DNA of 64,000 bases from Streptomyces klenkii (GTDB lineage Bacteria > Actinomycetota > Actinomycetes > Streptomycetales > Streptomycetaceae), in assembly GCF_003626645.1 (NCBI RefSeq), contig NZ_RBAM01000007.1:62001-126000 (forward strand), read 5' to 3'. Position numbers and translations under genes: made by a program. Positions 16,336 through 25,338 of the stretch are shown here, in pieces (within the stretch, counting starts at the first letter, position 1; each line of letters begins with the position of its first letter). The notes under the pieces are model-generated. The model ran no database searches, was not told the origin of the DNA, and saw only the letters and a list, made by a program, of their open reading frames with translations.

Positions 16336-16971
16336 ATGCGTACAGCCATGCTCAGTAGTCCCCGCCCCACAACCGACGACCAGGGCGAGCTCTACCGCAT
16401 CGCCGTGCCGGCCACCGAAACGGCGGTCCGAGTCGCGCGTGACTCTCTGCAAGCGATCCTGCGCGCTCACCCCGCAGTGATCGAGGACGCGCGCGTCTGT
16501 GTATCCGACGCCATCGCCTACGTCCTCGCCGAGACCCCCGAGCACCCGAGGGTCACCGTGACCGTCTGCCTTCACCGTACGTACGTGGCCTTCGTGATCG
16601 AGGACAGCGACGGCCCTTCGCGCACCCTGTACCACTTGACGCCGAGGGACCTCGTCGCCGCGCCCCGGCTGGAGATCATCCGTCGGATGGCGCTCTCCAT
16701 CAGCGTTTCCCGCATGTGGGACGGCCGCCGACCAGCCACGAGCGTCTACCTCACGCTGCCCGTCGAGAGGACGGCCCACGAACTCGCGGACTGCACGGGC
16801 CTGCTCGTGGCGCCCGCCGACCCGTGGCGCACCCGTGCTCTGTGGCGCTTACGGCGGGTCGCCGGGTGGCGCGCCTTCCGGGTGATGAGGAGGCCCTCGC
16901 ATGCGCGCCGGTCATCCCGGAGCCATGGTGATCGGCGCCCAAGGCGTGAGAGGGGTCCGTCCTTCGGGTGA
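16336..16971 (+). CDS. Degenerate HATPase (anti-sigma-like) protein with a TTA codon
   Basis: A 211-residue protein resembling the small Streptomyces GHKL ATP-binding proteins (RsbW/SpoIIAB-like) found with XRE/DUF397 pairs. Residues about 20-150 align in general shape (VPATETAVRVARDSLQAIL; LEIIRRMALSISVSRMWDG), but the N-box Asn expected after the conserved acidic helix is Asp (VSDAIAYVLAE), so ATP binding is doubtful. Codon 172 (16849-16851) is TTA, read only by the bldA tRNA in Streptomyces, suggesting late, development-linked translation. GGGAG precedes the ATG. The basic C-terminal tail (RRPSHARRSSRSHGDRRPRR) is probably disordered. Confidence 0.75.
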   Translation: MRTAMLSSPRPTTDDQGELYRIAVPATETAVRVARDSLQAILRAHPAVIEDARVCVSDAIAYVLAETPEHPRVTVTVCLHRTYVAFVIEDSDGPSRTLYHLTPRDLVAAPRLEIIRRMALSISVSRMWDGRRPATSVYLTLPVERTAHELADCTGLLVAPADPWRTRALWRLRRVAGWRAFRVMRRPSHARRSSRSHGDRRPRRERGPSFG

Positions 16972-17039
16972 CTTCGGGGAAGGGGCCACCCGGGGCACCA
17001 AGGGCACCAAGGGCAGGGCGGCAGGGGCCCTGGGGAAAA

Positions 17040-18077
17040 CTACGTCACTCCGTTCAGCAGCGCCTGCCCGAGCTGTGTGAGCGTGTGGTGAACGGACGGC
17101 CCCGTGCGGCGGGTCGTCAGGAGGCCCGCCTCCCGCAGGACGGTCGCGTGCTCGCTCGCCGAGGCCGGGGAGACCCCGGCGCGGCGGGCGAGCTGCGCGG
17201 TGCTGCCGCCGTCCGCGGCCGCGTCCAGCACGCGGGCGCGGGTGCGGCCGAGCAGGGCGGTCAGCCGCGCCAGGCCGCCGGAGCCGCGCCCGGCCGGGTC
17301 GGCGGGGCCGGCGAGCACCGTCTGGTAGGCGGTGAGGTCGAGGGCGACGGGGTAGCAGAGGTCGATGGGCGCCTCGTCGTCCGCGCTGTGGGCGCGGGCC
17401 GTGGGGTGCGGCCAGAAGAACGAGGGCGTGAGGGTGAGGCCCCGGCCCGCCAGGTGCACGTCGTGGAAGTCCCGGTGGAAGCCCGCGTTGTGCATGCAGG
17501 GCACGTGCAGCACGGGCGGCTCCCAGCGCACCGTGGGGTGCAGGGTGGCCAGGAGGTGCTCCACGCCCTGCTCCGCGGCGGTGCGGGTGCGGCGCGTGCG
17601 GTCGGCCTGCACGCAGGCGGTCACCTGCGACCAGTAGGGCGCGAGGGCCTTGTCGTAGTACGAGCGGAAGGCCTGGTCGACGGTGCGGGCGGCCGACCGG
17701 TCGGCGGTGTGCAGGTCGCCGAACCACTGCGGCACGGGGCGGTGGTCCAGCGCGCACTCCAGCTCGGCCGTCCAGACCTTCTGCGGCAGGGCCCACACGG
17801 ACTCCAGGCTCTCCGCGAGCGTGGTGGCCCCGTACTCGGCGTGCAGGAACGCCTCCGGGAGGTACTCGCCCATGTCCGCCGGGGCGAGCTCCAGCAGGGG
17901 CCGCATGAGGGGGCTCATGCCGCGCTGGGTGCGCTGCCGCCAGCCGTCGAGGGCGATCCCGCCCATCCAGCGGTTCTGGAGCACGGGCAGGCTCAGCGCC
18001 GCCTCCGCCAGGGGGTCCGGGCCGGGTGTGAGGCGCACCCTGCCGAGGTCGTCCGGGCCGAAGTGGATGCGGAGCAC
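17040..18077 (-). CDS. ArsR-like winged-helix regulator with large N-terminal domain
   Basis: A 345-residue regulator. The C-terminal ~80 residues are a winged helix (LGRTRARVLDAAADGGSTAQLARRAGVSPASASEHATVLREAGLL), as in ArsR-type proteins; the first ~250 residues (LRIHFGPDDLGRVRL...) form the actinobacterial domain of unknown ligand usually found in this arrangement. GTG at 18077 was chosen because LRIHFG is the family's normal opening; upstream codons look non-coding. No metal-binding cysteine pair is visible, so metal sensing is unlikely. Neighbouring genes do not reveal its target. Confidence 0.82.
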   Translation of the reverse strand: MLRIHFGPDDLGRVRLTPGPDPLAEAALSLPVLQNRWMGGIALDGWRQRTQRGMSPLMRPLLELAPADMGEYLPEAFLHAEYGATTLAESLESVWALPQKVWTAELECALDHRPVPQWFGDLHTADRSAARTVDQAFRSYYDKALAPYWSQVTACVQADRTRRTRTAAEQGVEHLLATLHPTVRWEPPVLHVPCMHNAGFHRDFHDVHLAGRGLTLTPSFFWPHPTARAHSADDEAPIDLCYPVALDLTAYQTVLAGPADPAGRGSGGLARLTALLGRTRARVLDAAADGGSTAQLARRAGVSPASASEHATVLREAGLLTTRRTGPSVHHTLTQLGQALLNGVT

Positions 18078-18237
18078 GACGACCGACGGTAGCGCGGGGC
18101 CGCCCGCGCGGGGAACCTCCGTGCGGGGCTTTGCCCGCAGTCTCCGCGTTTTGCGCACAGATCCCGCGCCGTGCCCGGATTCGGCTCCCGCCGAAGGGCT
18201 TTGTCCCGCCGGTGAGGGTGCTTGCAGACTTCACACA

Positions 18238-18281
18238 CCGGGACGGGCGCTTCTCCAGCGGCTCGGAGGGGCCCGTCCCGG
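18238..18281. other. Hairpin in the 18078-18478 intergenic region
   Basis: An 11-bp inverted repeat, 18238-18248 with 18271-18281, lies between the ArsR-like gene and the NlpC/P60 gene. Apart from this and the terminator at 18387, the 400-base gap shows no gene; both flanking genes are on the minus strand, so this is the leader side of the regulator. Confidence 0.5.
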
Positions 18282-18386
18282 CACGGGGGAGGCCGGGTGC
18301 GCCCTGGGGGTTACGGGGGCCGCAGGGTATCCGGCCGGCAGCCGCGCCGCGGGCCGTGCGGGGGACACGGCCGCCGGCGGGCATGC

Positions 18387-18427
18387 CGAAGGGCCGCCGT
18401 CCCGAGCGGTGGGACGGCGGCCCTTCG
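18387..18427. terminator. Terminator of the NlpC/P60 gene
   Basis: A perfect 17-bp stem (18387-18403 with 18411-18427, 7-base loop) about 50 bases beyond the NlpC/P60 stop codon on the minus strand; no T-run. Confidence 0.82.
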
Positions 18428-18478
18428 TACGTCTTGCGGTGTCCCCGGTCCGTGCCGGACCCGGCGGACCCGGCGGTC

Positions 18479-19321
18479 TTAGAGGACGCGCACCGCGCCG
18501 GTGGGCTGCGAGTAGCTCATGTCGCGCTCGACGATGCCCGTGCTCGGGTTCTGCGCGCCGATGAACTTGCCGCCGCCGACGTACACGGCCACGTGGTACG
18601 CGCTGCCCGCGGGGCCCCAGTACAGGATGTCGCCGACCTGGAGGTTGCTCAGCGAGACCGCGGTGCCGGCCGTCGACTGGTCCTGCGAGACGCGCGGCAG
18701 GCTGATGCCGATCTGGTTGTAGGCCGCCATGACCAGGCCGGAGCAGTCGTAGGAGGACGGGCCGGTGGAGCCCATCACGTACGCCTTGCCGAGCTGGGCC
18801 TCCAGGAAGGAGACCAGGGTGGCGGAGGAGCCGGTGGCGCCCTTCGAGGAGGACGAGGCGGCCGTGGCCGCGTCCTCGGAGGTCTGGGCGGCGGACTTGG
18901 TGCTGAGGCTCTTGCGCTCGGTGGCGCGGGAGGCGCGGTCCGCCTCCTCCTGCTCGCGCTTCTCCTTGGCGGCGGCGGCCTTGCGCTCCGCCTCGGCCTT
19001 GCGCTCGGCCTCGTCCGCAGCCTTCTTGGCGGCGGCGGCGACCTTGCTGCTCGCCTCGTCCTGCTGCGCGCGGTCCTGGTAGTCGAAAGCGGTCTGCTGG
19101 GTGGCCGCCGCGCTCTGCGCGATGGACGTGGCCAGGGCCGCGTTGACCGTGGGCATCTCGACGGTCGACTCGACGGGCTTCTCGGCGGCGGTGGCGGAAC
19201 CGGCGCCGGCCACGGCCAGGGTGCTGAGGACGCCACCGGCAACACCAGTGCGGACGACCCACGACTGGGTGGCCGTACGACGGGGCTTCCGGTGGCTGGT
19301 TATGTGCGCGTTGGGGGACAT
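18479..19321 (-). CDS. Secreted NlpC/P60 peptidoglycan endopeptidase (C40 family)
   Basis: A 280-residue exported cell-wall hydrolase. Order: signal peptide (about 1-45, ending GSATAA), an alanine/lysine/glutamate-rich coiled-coil region (about 65-145), a Ser-rich linker, and a C-terminal NlpC/P60 domain with Cys193 in YDCSGL and His243 in YHVAVY as catalytic dyad. It should cut D-glutamyl-diaminopimelate bonds. The ATG at 19321 fits the signal peptide, but no Shine-Dalgarno precedes it; a promoter ends just before it, so the message may be leaderless. It is divergent from nuoA. Confidence 0.9.
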   Translation of the reverse strand: MSPNAHITSHRKPRRTATQSWVVRTGVAGGVLSTLAVAGAGSATAAEKPVESTVEMPTVNAALATSIAQSAAATQQTAFDYQDRAQQDEASSKVAAAAKKAADEAERKAEAERKAAAAKEKREQEEADRASRATERKSLSTKSAAQTSEDAATAASSSSKGATGSSATLVSFLEAQLGKAYVMGSTGPSSYDCSGLVMAAYNQIGISLPRVSQDQSTAGTAVSLSNLQVGDILYWGPAGSAYHVAVYVGGGKFIGAQNPSTGIVERDMSYSQPTGAVRVL

Positions 19322-19331
19322 GGGACAACGG

Positions 19332-19378
19332 ACTATCAGTCCGCGCAGGTTGAGTTCAATAAAGGTGACGTGCGTCAC
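19332..19378 (-). promoter_or_regulatory. NlpC/P60 promoter with Crp-like box
   Basis: On the minus strand, TTGAAC (19354-19359) and GATAGT (19332-19337) are spaced 16 bases and place the start site within a few bases of the ATG. Immediately upstream, GTGACGTGCGTCAC (19365-19378, plus strand) fits the Streptomyces Crp consensus GTG-N6-GNCAC exactly. Confidence 0.55.
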
Positions 19379-20038
19379 AATTGACGTGCACGCGCCCAGA
19401 ATTCGGGCATTTGATCACGGGAACATCACGGCGGCCGATCATCCGCGAACCCCTATCAGCCGCCTCAGCATGGGGTTTTGGCCACCGGTCATGATCGGCG
19501 ATGGTCATATCACCATCACAGCTCGCGTGTCGAGGCTACCCACGAAATCCGGCCCCCGAACCTCCCGGCGCGTGGCGCAGCTCACGTCACGGCCGCCCCG
19601 CGCGAGCCCTCGTGAACGAAGGCACCAGCGGCGCCCCGCGGGCGACGCCGGGTCAGTGGGGCGACGGTCCTTATCAGTTGACAGGCGCACATGCCAATTT
19701 GCATGCACGGCGCACCGCTTGATAGTGCGCCACCCCTCCGACCAGGCAATGAGCGTCCGAATGTCACCCCTGGTGATCACTTGTGCGCTTCGTGTGCGAA
19801 GATCGCCGCTCATCCGACTTGATGATCGTTCGTCAGGTGGTGGAGATCACAAACTCGGCTGCGTACCCCGTGTCGCAGATCACAGACCGGCGGGCATAGG
19901 ATGCAATCGACCCGGGCTTGTGAACTGCCTCACATATCGGCGATCTTCGCGGTGATCTCCGGTGGCCCGCAGGGGCGGTCCGCCCGGCCGGGTCCGGTTA
20001 AGCCGGCAGTCAGCGTCGACTGGAAGGAGCGAGGAGCG
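19379..20038. promoter_or_regulatory. Long divergent control region before nuoA, with Rex-like operator
   Basis: 660 bases without a credible gene, less GC-rich than its surroundings. TGTGAACTGCCTCACA (19919-19934) matches the Streptomyces Rex operator TGTGAACGCGTTCACA at 12 of 16 positions, with both TGTGA/TCACA arms intact. A -10-like TAGGAT lies at 19897-19902, which would put Rex just downstream of the start site. A perfect 7-bp inverted repeat also occurs at 19709-19731. I looked for a c-di-AMP riboswitch and saw none. Confidence 0.55.
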
Positions 20039-20398
20039 GTGAACGCCTACGCGCCCATCCTCGTACTGGGAGCCCTCGGGGCAGGCTTCGCGATCTTCTC
20101 CGTGGTCATGGCCTCGATCGTCGGGCCCAAGAGGTACAACCGCGCCAAGCTCGAGGCCTACGAGTGCGGCATCGAGCCCACTCCGCAGCCCGCGGGCGGC
20201 GGGCGCTTCCCGATCAAGTACTACCTGACGGCGATGCTCTTCATCGTCTTCGACATCGAGATCGTCTTCCTCTACCCCTGGGCCGTCACCTTCGACGCCC
20301 TGGGTCTGTTCGGGCTCGTGGAGATGCTGCTCTTCGTGCTCACCGTCTTCGTCGCCTACGCCTACGTCTGGCGCCGCGGCGGCCTGGAATGGGACTAG
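20039..20398 (+). CDS. nuoA: Complex I subunit NuoA
   Basis: A 119-residue membrane subunit of the proton-pumping NADH:quinone oxidoreductase. Three membrane helices are visible, with the conserved KLEAYECGIEPTPQP loop after the first and the FDIEIVFLYPWA helix. GTG at 20039 follows GGAGCGAGGAGCG; the longer frame upstream reads leader DNA. It is the first of 14 nuo genes in the standard order with short or overlapping junctions, all reading rightward to 36179. The Rex-like operator lies about 105 bases upstream. Confidence 0.95.
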   Translation: MNAYAPILVLGALGAGFAIFSVVMASIVGPKRYNRAKLEAYECGIEPTPQPAGGGRFPIKYYLTAMLFIVFDIEIVFLYPWAVTFDALGLFGLVEMLLFVLTVFVAYAYVWRRGGLEWD

Positions 20399-20408
20399 GG
20401 GGCACCAC

Positions 20409-20963
20409 ATGGGACTCGAGGAGAAGCTGCCCAGCGGCTTCGCGCTGACCACCGTCGAACAGGCCGCCGGCTGGGTCCGCAAGTCGTCCGTCTTCCCGGC
20501 GACCTTCGGCCTGGCCTGCTGCGCCATCGAGATGATGACCACCGGCGCCGGCCGCTACGACCTGGCCCGCTTCGGCATGGAGGTCTTCCGCGGCTCGCCC
20601 CGCCAGGCCGATCTGATGATCGTCGCCGGCCGGGTCAGCCAGAAGATGGCCCCCGTCCTGCGCCAGGTCTACGACCAGATGCCCAACCCCAAGTGGGTGA
20701 TCTCCATGGGGGTCTGCGCCTCCAGCGGAGGCATGTTCAACAACTACGCGATCGTCCAGGGCGTCGACCACATCGTGCCGGTCGACATCTACCTGCCCGG
20801 CTGCCCGCCGCGCCCCGAGATGCTGATGGACGCGATCTTGAAGCTTCACAAGAAGATCCAGGGCGAGAAGCTCGGGCCGCACCGCGAGAAGGCCGAGCGC
20901 GAGGCGGAGGAGGCGGCCCTGAAGGCCCTGCCCCTGATCGAGATGAAGGGGCTGCTGCGATGA
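20409..20963 (+). CDS. nuoB: Complex I subunit NuoB
   Basis: A 184-residue peripheral-arm subunit carrying the terminal 4Fe-4S cluster N2, which passes electrons to the quinone. The ligand set is present: CC in LACCAIEMM, the Cys of GVCASSGGM and the Cys of LPGCPPRPE. Length exceeds the minimal family by a charged C-terminal tail (HREKAEREAEEAALKALP). Starts 10 bases after nuoA; its TGA overlaps the nuoC start. Confidence 0.96.
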   Translation: MGLEEKLPSGFALTTVEQAAGWVRKSSVFPATFGLACCAIEMMTTGAGRYDLARFGMEVFRGSPRQADLMIVAGRVSQKMAPVLRQVYDQMPNPKWVISMGVCASSGGMFNNYAIVQGVDHIVPVDIYLPGCPPRPEMLMDAILKLHKKIQGEKLGPHREKAEREAEEAALKALPLIEMKGLLR

Positions 20964-21721
20964 GCGGACCCACGGCCGGCGGCAGCGAGCCGCACGCCAA
21001 CGGCGTGAACCCCGACAAGGACGTCAACGCCCAGAACCTCCCCGGCCAGCGCGGCGACCACGGCGAGGCCGTCCGCGTCCAGCGCGGCATGTTCGGCGCC
21101 CGCAACGGCGGCGACACCTCCGGCTACGGCGGCCTGGTGCGCACCGTCCGGCTGCCGGGCGAGGCCACCCGCCCCTACGGGGGGTACTTCGACGAGGTGG
21201 CGGACGAGCTCGCGGGAGCCCTCGAAGAACAGGGCCTCCTCCCGGAGAACGCCATCGAGAAGACCGTCGTCGACCGCGGCGAGCTCACGTTCCACATCGC
21301 CCGCGAGCACCTCCCGCGCGTCGCCCGCACCCTCCGCGACGACCCCGCGCTCCGCTTCGAGCTGTGCACGGGCGTGAGCGGAGTGCACTTCCCCGGTGAC
21401 AAGGGCCGCGAGCTGCACGCGGTCTACCACCTGCGCTCGCTCACCCACAACCGGCTGATCCGGCTGGAGGTGAGCGTCCCCGACGACGACCCGCACCTGC
21501 CGACGGTCGTCGACGTCTACCCCACCAACGACTGGCACGAGCGCGAGGCCTACGACTTCTTCGGCCTCGTCTTCGACGGCCACCCCGCGCTCACGCGGAT
21601 CATGATGCCGGACGACTGGCAGGGCTTCCCGCAGCGCAAGGACTACCCCCTCGGCGGCATCCCCGTCGAGTACAAGGGCGCCCGGATCCCGGCTCCGGAC
21701 GAGCGGAGGTCGTACAGCTGA
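20960..21721 (+). CDS. nuoC: Complex I subunit NuoC
   Basis: A 253-residue 30-kDa-type subunit of the peripheral arm. A disordered N-terminal extension of about 60 residues precedes the core, which includes VYPTNDWHEREAYDFFGLVFDGHP, the family signature, and the ending QRKDYPLGGIPVEY. The ATG overlaps the nuoB stop as ATGA. NuoC and NuoD are separate here, unlike the fused NuoCD of enterobacteria. Confidence 0.95.
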   Translation: MSGPTAGGSEPHANGVNPDKDVNAQNLPGQRGDHGEAVRVQRGMFGARNGGDTSGYGGLVRTVRLPGEATRPYGGYFDEVADELAGALEEQGLLPENAIEKTVVDRGELTFHIAREHLPRVARTLRDDPALRFELCTGVSGVHFPGDKGRELHAVYHLRSLTHNRLIRLEVSVPDDDPHLPTVVDVYPTNDWHEREAYDFFGLVFDGHPALTRIMMPDDWQGFPQRKDYPLGGIPVEYKGARIPAPDERRSYS

Positions 21722-23043
21722 TGAGCGCATCACAGGCAAGCCCGCGCGAGACCACGGAAGGCACCGTCTACACCGTCACCGGCGGCGACTGGGACGAGCT
21801 CGCGACGGCGGCGAAACAGGCCGACGACGAGCGCATCATCGTCAACATGGGGCCGCAGCACCCGTCCACCCACGGCGTGCTCCGGCTGATCCTGGAGATC
21901 GACGGCGAGACCGTCACCGAGGCCCGCTGCGGCATCGGCTACCTCCACACCGGCATCGAGAAGAACCTCGAATACCGGACGTGGACGCAGGGCACCACCT
22001 TCGTCACGCGCATGGACTACCTGACGCCGTTCTTCAACGAGACGGCGTACTGCCTGGGCGTGGAGAAGCTGCTGGGCATCGAGGAGCAGATCCCCGACCG
22101 CGCCTCGGTCATCCGCGTCCTGCTGATGGAGCTGAACCGAATCTCCTCGCACCTGGTGTGCATCGCCACCGGTGGCATGGAGCTCGGCGCCACCACGATC
22201 ATGATCTACGGCTTCCGGGACCGCGAGCTCGTCCTCGACATCTACGAGCTGATCACCGGCCTGCGCATGAACCACGCCTACGTCCGCCCCGGCGGCCTCG
22301 CGCAGGACCTGCCGCCCGGCGCCGTGGACCAGGTGCGCGCGTTCGTGAAGAAGATGCGCAAGAACCTGCCGGAGTACGACAAGCTCGCCACCGGCAACCC
22401 CATCTTCAAGGGCCGCCTCCAGGACATCGGCTACCTCGACCTGGCCGGCTGCATGGCCCTCGGCGCGACCGGCCCCATCCTGCGCGCCACCGGCCTCCCG
22501 CACGACCTGCGCAAGTCCCAGCCCTACTGCGGCTACGACACCTACGACTTCGAGGTGCCGACCGCCGACACCTGCGACGCGTACGGGCGCTTCCTCATCC
22601 GCATCGAGGAGATGCACCAGTCCCTGCGGATCATCGAGCAGTGCCTGGACCGGCTGGCGCCCGGCCCGGTCATGGTCGCGGACAAGAAGATCGCCTGGCC
22701 CGCGCAGCTGGCCCTCGGCCCCGACGGCCTCGGCAACTCCCTCGACCACATCAAGAAGATCATGGGCACCTCCATGGAGGCCCTGATCCACCACTTCAAG
22801 CTGGTCACGGAGGGCTTCCGGGTGCCGCCCGGGCAGGTCTACGCCGCGGTCGAGTCGCCCAAGGGCGAGCTGGGCGTGCACGTCGTCAGCGACGGCGGCA
22901 CCCGCCCGTACCGCGTCCACTTCCGTGACCCGTCCTTCACCAACCTGCAGTCCATGGCGGCGATGTGCGAGGGCGGCCAGGTGGCCGACGTGATCGTCGC
23001 GGTGGCGTCCATCGATCCCGTGATGGGAGGCGTCGATCGGTGA
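21721..23043 (+). CDS. nuoD: Complex I subunit NuoD
   Basis: A 440-residue 49-kDa-type subunit that shapes the quinone-binding pocket with NuoB; related to NiFe-hydrogenase large subunits. Signatures: NMGPQHPSTHGVLR, GYLHTGIEKN, TYDFEVP and the C-terminal FTNLQSM...GGQVADVIVAVASIDPVMGGVDR. The ATG shares its A with the nuoC stop. This is the only nuoD in the window; the second nuo cluster lacks one. Confidence 0.96.
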   Translation: MSASQASPRETTEGTVYTVTGGDWDELATAAKQADDERIIVNMGPQHPSTHGVLRLILEIDGETVTEARCGIGYLHTGIEKNLEYRTWTQGTTFVTRMDYLTPFFNETAYCLGVEKLLGIEEQIPDRASVIRVLLMELNRISSHLVCIATGGMELGATTIMIYGFRDRELVLDIYELITGLRMNHAYVRPGGLAQDLPPGAVDQVRAFVKKMRKNLPEYDKLATGNPIFKGRLQDIGYLDLAGCMALGATGPILRATGLPHDLRKSQPYCGYDTYDFEVPTADTCDAYGRFLIRIEEMHQSLRIIEQCLDRLAPGPVMVADKKIAWPAQLALGPDGLGNSLDHIKKIMGTSMEALIHHFKLVTEGFRVPPGQVYAAVESPKGELGVHVVSDGGTRPYRVHFRDPSFTNLQSMAAMCEGGQVADVIVAVASIDPVMGGVDR

Positions 23044-23131
23044 GCGTCGCACGCGCGGCCGCCGGGCCGCAGACAAACACGAAACCCGCACCTCTGCGCC
23101 GCGCGGGCGGAGAAGCGAACGGGGAGGCGCT

Positions 23132-23976
23132 GTGAGCCATGACGTACAGCTGGGGATGCCTTCGCTCCCCGCGCCGGACTATCCCGCGGAGGTGCGGGAG
23201 CGGCTGGCGGCCGACGCCAAGGAGGTGATCGACCGCTATCCCGACAGCCGGAGCGCCCTGCTGCCGCTGCTCCACCTCGTCCAGGCCGAGGAGGGCCACG
23301 TCACCCGGACCGGCATGCGCTTCTGCGCCGAGACGCTCGGCCTGACCATCGCCGAGGTCACGGCGGTCGCCACCTTCTACACGATGTACCGGCGCGAGCC
23401 GGGCGGCGAATACCAGGTGGGGGTGTGCACCAACACCCTGTGCGCGGTCATGGGCGGCGACGCGATCTTCGAGGGCCTGCGCCGGCACCTCGGCGTCGAC
23501 AACGGCGGCACCACGCCCGACGGCAAGGTCACTCTTGAGCACGTCGAGTGCAACGCCGCCTGCGACTTCGCGCCCGTCGTGATGGTCAACTGGGAGTTCT
23601 TCGACAACCAGACCGTCGAGAGCGCCAAGGCCCTCGTCGACGGCCTGCGCGCGGGCCGCGCCGCCGAGCCGACCCGCGGCGCCCCGCTGTGCACCTTCCG
23701 GGAGACCTCCCGGATCCTCGCCGGCTTCCCCGACCCCCGCCCGGGCGCGGTCGAGGCGGGCGGCGGCGCCGGGCCGGCCTCCCTGGCGGGGCTGCGGCTG
23801 GCCAAGGGCGAGCACGCCGGCGGCCCGGCCCGGGTGGGCCCGCCGCGCGGCGCCCCGCCCTCCACCACCAAGCAGCAGCACCCCGGAGAGCACCCCGGCT
23901 CTCATGACGCGCCGCAGAAGACGTCCGCCTCGGACCCCGACCACCCCGCCGGACCGGTCACCGAGGAGGGGGAGGG

Positions 23977-23980
<4 letters not shown>
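23132..23980 (+). CDS. nuoE: Complex I subunit NuoE
   Basis: A 282-residue thioredoxin-fold 2Fe-2S subunit of the NADH module. Cluster N1a ligands: Cys99 and Cys104 (VCTNTLC) and Cys140 and Cys144 (CNAAC). The core ends near residue 180; about 100 Gly/Pro/Ala-rich residues follow, probably disordered and common in Streptomyces NuoE. The GTG has GGGGAGG upstream. The 88-base gap after nuoD is the longest in the operon. Confidence 0.94.

Positions 23981-25334
<1,354 letters not shown>

Positions 25335-25338
<4 letters not shown>

Noticed and set aside
19379..19900. c-di-AMP (ydaO-type) riboswitch before the NlpC/P60 gene
   Set aside because: Such riboswitches often precede actinobacterial cell-wall hydrolases, but I could not find the conserved motifs, and the likely promoter lies downstream of this region.
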